This document shows, piece after piece, positions 19,754 to 24,131 of a stretch of 24,131 bases of DNA; positions within the stretch are counted from its first letter, which is position 1; every line of letters begins with the position of its first letter. The stretch comes from Apostichopus californicus (lineage: Eukaryota > Echinodermata > Holothuroidea > Aspidochirotida > Stichopodidae), in contig JAIPMN010032534.1 in assembly GCA_020650975.1 (NCBI GenBank), positions 1 through 24,131 on the forward strand. The letters run 5' to 3'. Both the position numbers and the translations under genes were made by a program. Under the pieces are notes generated by a model. The model did not search any database. It was not told the origin of the DNA and saw only the letters and a program-made list of their open reading frames with translations.

Positions 19754-20344
19754 AGTAAAGTCATGCAAGTGAAATTTGTTCACTACAACATGTTCTACAT
19801 GACTATATTATATACTGTACTGTAAACATAATAATCAATTGTCTGGTATGCACAGTACTTTTACTCTAGTAATTGATTTACACAGTTTGTAAACTACATG
19901 TATGCATACAACTATTGCTGCTGGTAGAGTACTCCCTCACTAACAGTAAGGTGGTATTACTGAAATGCAAGTCACCGAAACTTGGTTCTGTAATTAAATC
20001 ACTCTGCTTGAGATGTACATTACCAGTAGAAAGAAGGTGGCCCAATATCATTAGCTTTCACAAGAAAGTATAAAAAGCCTATGCAATAGTACAGTTATGT
20101 TAGTAAAGTTCATCAAACTTTCCAGGCTAATTCAGCTTGGGAGAGAGAGTTTGATGTGTGTGAGCGAGTGAGTGAGTGTTTTGAAGGTTTTGAGGTAGTG
20201 TGTTCTTATACAAAACTTGTGTGAATTTTCACATCTCGGATGGATTGTAAGAAGTGTTAGTGATGGCCATTTTTTGTCAGCGTTCTAAAGGAATAAAAGA
20301 GTTACTGTATACATGGCTGGCTTTGATACCACTGTGTGTGAGAC
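19754..20344. other. Non-coding stretch with a satellite-like word
   Basis: Contains tactgtactgtaaac near 19814-19828. At 20142-20157 it has agagagagtttgatgt, which is also part of the 70-bp satellite monomer. A complementary catcaaact lies at 20111-20119. A gagtgagtgagtg run follows near 20166. No gene seen. Confidence 0.5.
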
Positions 20345-20760
20345 ATGGTTGGTATAGAATATTACTATCTATATAAAAATAAATTGAGGGTATTTGTGAA
20401 AACAATTGCAACCTTGGATATGTGCACTGTAGTTTATACCCAATGATTGCTTTTTTTAAAAACAAAAACAACATGGTTGGTTTAGATTACAATCTATATA
20501 AAAATAAATTGAGGGTATTTGTGAAGACAACTGCACCCTTGGATATGTGCACGGTAGTGTTGTCTTTAGGATTGTACTTTGTCAAAAACAACATGGTTGG
20601 TATAGATTACAATCTATATAAAAATAAATTGAGGGTATTTGTGAAAACAATTGCAACCTTGGATTGTGCACAGTAGTGTTGTCTTTAGGATTGTCTTTAG
20701 GATTGTACTTTGTCAAAACTTTTATACCCAATGATTGCTTTTTTAAAAACAAAAATTGCA
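20345..20760. repeat. ~120-128-bp tandem repeat, three copies plus a partial tail
   Basis: Copies begin at atggttggt at 20345, 20473 and 20593 (spacing 128 and 120). They share atctatataaaaataaattg, then agggtatttgtgaa, then ccttggat and tgtgcac. A tail element, tacccaatgattgctttttt, occurs after copy 1 (about 20438) and again after copy 3 (about 20727). The gtctttaggatt subunit is locally duplicated near 20682-20705. Frames across it repeat the peptide DYNLYKNKLRVFVKT, a consequence of the DNA repeat. Confidence 0.93.
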
Positions 20761-22122
20761 TTCTAGGATTGTATTTGATTGCAAGAATTTGTGTCCGGAT
20801 TGTTTCAAAACAGCGGTTTCTTTGGGTTGTAGTTTGGTAAAACCCTTTAGATCATATATCATACTGTAGTATTTTTTTTTTTTTTAAAGAGTGGATGGGT
20901 GGAAAAGTGCATTTTTTTAGTGGAGACAGGTAAGCTTTAAATACTCAACCCCGAATATGTTTGAGAATTGTTTTCTTAAATAATGTAGTTTTCTTAAATA
21001 ATGTATTCATTCATAGTACTAACATTTATAATTAGTACTGCATGTTCCACGTAGAATCCACACTGTATATTGTACGGCAAGGTTTTCAGTTATTAGATGA
21101 TGTAGATCTAAACGATATTGTGACTTCACAAAGTATACACTTTACACATCACATTTAGTGTGCAATTGTTCATAGGACAGATAGCATTTATACATGTGTA
21201 GTCCATGTTTGTTAACCCAGATGGTATGCTTGGATGATCACAAATGCTTCACAAGTTTGAGTTACCATACAGTCATTTGGGTCCTTGCCAAAACGTACAC
21301 CCATATTACAAAGTGATGTGACCTGCTTGGAATTTGTAGTCACATGCTTGGTTCACTATACAATTAATTTTGGGCTACCGAAAGGTTCGTCAACATTGAA
21401 CAGTTTTGAAAGAAAGGTAGCAGGATATGACAAATAAAAGTCTTAGAAAAAAACAATGCCACAAAAAGCCCATCAGGCCGGGTTCAGTTTATAACTGATA
21501 GCATGCATGAGCATGCATAAAAAAAAGTAGCGACAGGTATTTTCTGTGGGCAGTGATCATATGAAAGTGCTGTAAATTAAATTTTGAATCTCGCAGATAG
21601 GGTGGAAAAGCTTTATGTAAGGGAAAGAAGGTTTAATCTTGACAAATTTAAGCCAATGTTTATGCCATGGATCTGAATAAGATTAGTTAGACATTGTAAA
21701 GTGACACATCATGGCTTGAGAACCCTGAACATGTTTGTATGTGTTGATTACCTGCCTAATATTTACAATACAAAGTCTCCAATATTAACTGTGTGACTCT
21801 AAAGCTATCCATTCTAATTCAGATTAAGTTTGTATTGCATCAAGTCTCATGATAAATGTTTCCATAATTTTCTAAACAGAAAATTTTGTCAAGGGATGGT
21901 CAGAATATGTAATTTAAATGACTAAGCAAGCTATTCTCATTGATTTCCAATTATCATCTGTTTTAATGTCTGTTACTAGAGATCTGAGGGGTCTGTTCTT
22001 AATCCAGCTTGCTTCCTCATGACACAGTTTGTAACTTATAGGCCCCACCCACTGCTTGCATGAACCTCACTCAGTTGTACAGAATTCATAAACTAGACAG
22101 GATACCACAGGATGTTATTTTT
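20761..22122. other. Non-coding stretch with small repeats
   Basis: Holds a poly-T run near 20871-20885, an 18-bp tandem duplication (ttttcttaaataatgta, 20971-21006) and agcatgcatgagcatgcat near 21502-21520. No exon, RNA gene or transposon terminus was recognised. Confidence 0.5.
20971..21006. repeat. 18-bp tandem duplication
   Basis: ttttcttaaataatgtag followed directly by ttttcttaaataatgtat. Confidence 0.95.
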
Positions 22123-22125
22123 CAT

Positions 22126-22176
<51 letters not shown>

Positions 22177-22177
22177 C

Positions 22178-22248
<71 letters not shown>

Positions 22249-22322
22249 CTTATTTATTTATTTATTTACTTATTTACTTATTTGCTTATTTATTTACTTA
22301 TTTACTTGGTTGGTTGGTTATT
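22123..22322. repeat. TTTA (ATTT) microsatellite, ~200 bp
   Basis: About 50 tetranucleotide units. The left two-thirds are nearly pure. The right part has repeated ttac and ttgc interruptions and ends in ttggttggttgg. All frames read through as LFIY repeats, which is the usual artefact of a tetranucleotide array. The purity gradient suggests growth at the left side. Confidence 0.98.
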
Positions 22323-23289
22323 TTTAAATACTTCAAATTTTCATAAGGTATAAATATATCTTAGTCTGGACCAATTCAAGAATTTGATTCAATGCCATCT
22401 GGAAGCATTAAATATGATGTAGTGAACACAAGGTGTCAAATCAACCAGTCCTTTACTATGAGAAAACCTGTATAAGTAGAAAGTGGTAGACACTTTAAAG
22501 AAAGGCAGTTATACTGTATGATTTATATGGGTTGACTGACATACATGTGTTTGTGTGCTTGAGTGACATACCAAAGGAAGCAAGGAATGTTAATTGTGTA
22601 GATTCTACAGTCTACAAAACCAAATATGCAAACTGTGCAGATTATATAAGCTTTGGATTAGTTGAATACACAAAACCACTACACCCAGTCTCCTGAATCA
22701 TTTAAAATACAGTTGCACACATCACTTTCCTGGAGGCCATGGTAGAGTATTAATAGGAAAGAAGAGGTTAGTAAAGCCACCTACCACTCCATCCCACCGT
22801 TTGATACAGTTTGTTAGAATTAAAATTTAAAAAAAGTGAAGGGTTTACTTTTTAGTTGCAGGTTTGTTGCTGTCGTAATGAATACAATGTAATGGTTTGT
22901 CTTGACCTGGATATGAAGAGCTCCTTTAGAAAATCTATAAATTTGGAGACTCAGAAATATCTTGGTTAATGTTTTACTAAATATTTGAAATTGGAAATAT
23001 TTTTGGAGGCAATAGAGATCGAGAATTCGAGACATAAATGGTAAGGATCATGTCGGCCCCCCACCACCCCCTCCATCACTGACTTCCCATTATCCTTATC
23101 TGTAGTAATAAACTAATCAACTAGCACCTTTCCAATTTTGGAGGGGAAAAATGGTTTGCACGTATCCTTATGGTAAACTGATGGATACTGATGGTAAATT
23201 GCTTTGGTTGAAAAAATAGAGCATCTCAATGTTGAAAATGTGCTGGACATTGTAAGCCATCAGTGAACCATTGAAGTTTAATGTTTTAG
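22323..23289. other. Non-coding stretch, possibly the last intron of a gene
   Basis: AT-rich with no repeats of note beyond a C-rich patch near 23056-23073. If the exon candidate at 23290 is real, this would be intron; its end reads gtttaatgttttag, a plausible but pyrimidine-poor acceptor. Confidence 0.35.
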
Positions 23290-23462
23290 ATTCAGGATCA
23301 CCAAGAGTTGGCCCCTGTGAACCTATTGGTATGCGACTAACCAAAATACACAAGAACCTATTGGAATGTGGCTTTGCATACATTAACGAATTAAAAGCTG
23401 ATGTCAAGAGGCCATCGCTGATTTCTAGAGCAGCGTCCAGGGAAGCAGTTGGGGCGTATTAA
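23290..23462 (+). CDS. Possible terminal coding exon, hypothetical protein
   Basis: After a possible acceptor (ttttag, ending 23289) a frame runs 57 codons to TAA at 23460-23462. It reads SGSPRVGPCEPIGMRLTKIH, continues KNLLECGFAYINELKADVKR and ends PSLISRAASREAVGAY. The stretch has more CpG and GC than its surroundings and a mixed, soluble-protein-like composition without low complexity. An AATAAA at 23705-23710 would give a ~245-nt 3' UTR. I do not recognise the family. Against it, the upstream pyrimidine tract is weak and the minus strand is also open here (79 codons, 23168-23407), so one strand must be a shadow and both may be. Confidence 0.3.
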
Positions 23463-23704
23463 GTGTTTAGTGTATGTTTGTAGCTGTAGACTGATGGGCT
23501 GTTCTTTCCTGGTATTCTGATAAAACAGCTAATGAGAAATGGGTGGTTTTTACAATACAAAGGCAACCCTGGTGCTTTTTCATGGTTTAGTGTGGCAGTT
23601 CTTGAAAGTGTTGTGAAAAGAATTTAAGAAAACAAGAAGCTATTAAGCAAACAGGTTTTTGCTAAAGAATCTCAAGGATATATATACAGTACTATGTGTT
23701 CATG

Positions 23705-23710
23705 AATAAA
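23705..23710 (+). terminator. Possible polyadenylation signal AATAAA
   Basis: aataaa in catgaataaaggctg, about 245 nt beyond the TAA of the exon candidate. In AT-rich DNA this hexamer is common, so its weight depends on the exon being real. Confidence 0.25.
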
Positions 23711-24131
23711 GGCTGTAACATATATGCCATAGTGATGCGTAGATTCTACTATAGCTAGGGTTGCCATTTGTCCAAATTTGCAGACAATTTTTCTGAAGTT
23801 GGCGTAATTCAGTGTTTAGCTTTTGCCACCAAAAATTAACTTATTAAACAATTAAATGCAAGATTGAAAACAACCAAGAAGGCAAATAAATTACCATGTA
23901 AGGATAGCTATATGTGAAAAATAATGTAATGTTTCCCCATTTTGTATACATGTGTTTGTGTGTTTATGTACAGTAGAAAAGCCTGGGTGGACGTCATACT
24001 GTACTAAGTGTTTGGATCCATGTTAGTGACATCAAAATCTCTCTTCTCTTATTTATACATAGGTCAAAGTTGATTTGAGGTCAATAATGGCCAAATTCAG
24101 AAAGCCTTGTTAATATTATACATACATATAT
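23711..24131. other. Non-coding stretch, no gene seen
   Basis: AT-rich to the window end, with catactgtactaag near 23995-24007 and a TA-rich end. No feature supported. Confidence 0.5.

Noticed and set aside
20422-20676. 84-codon frame with repeated DYNLYKNKLRVFVKT
   Set aside because: The peptide repeat follows the tandem DNA repeat and no other feature supports coding.
22060-22353. Frames of 97 and 71 codons reading LFIY repeats
   Set aside because: Direct translation of the TTTA microsatellite; not a protein.

Overview
This window looks like AT-rich, repeat-laden nuclear DNA from an animal. It shows no operons, Shine-Dalgarno sites or long ORFs. It has tandem satellites, microsatellites, 8-bp-TSD (hAT-type) non-autonomous DNA transposons and a hammerhead-like motif of the kind carried by Penelope-like retroelements. 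Frequent TACTGTA/TACAGTA and TAGGCCTA words give an impression of a marine invertebrate, possibly a deuterostome such as an echinoderm. That taxonomic guess is weak and rests on texture, not on a marker gene.

Layout. Positions 1-1070 are the end of a ~70-bp satellite array that continues off the left edge. It is followed by a dispersed repeat in A-B-A order (1072-1641), whose B part recurs at 4012-4132. A 13-unit minisatellite lies at 2631-2963 and a 26-bp triplication at 3427-3506. Two copies of one ~1.7-kb non-autonomous hAT-like transposon lie in opposite orientation at 4598-6302 and 14217-15868, forming a large inverted repeat with a ~7.9-kb spacer. Between them are a degenerate ~50/105-bp tandem array (8139-8835), a locally CpG-richer stretch (about 9610-10430) ending at a good-context ATG, a cluster of TAGGC/GCCTA words (10260-11140) and a hammerhead-like motif (13346-13384, minus strand).

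To the right are a 383-bp MITE with a perfect 8-bp target duplication (16773-17155), a perfect 20-bp palindrome (16597-16616), an AT-only low-complexity block (about 18961-19095), a nearly identical 72-bp duplication (19610-19753), a ~120-bp tandem repeat (20345-20760) and a long TTTA microsatellite (22123-22322). A possible terminal coding exon with a downstream AATAAA lies near 23290-23710.

Genes. No protein family is recognisable anywhere. The only coding candidates are a 33-codon ORF at 10427 and the possible last exon at 23290-23462, both low confidence. Most of the window is best read as intron or intergenic sequence shaped by repeats. I found no convincing new biological system. The most informative material is the inverted transposon pair and its one-sided palindrome-rich end, and the hammerhead-like motif.
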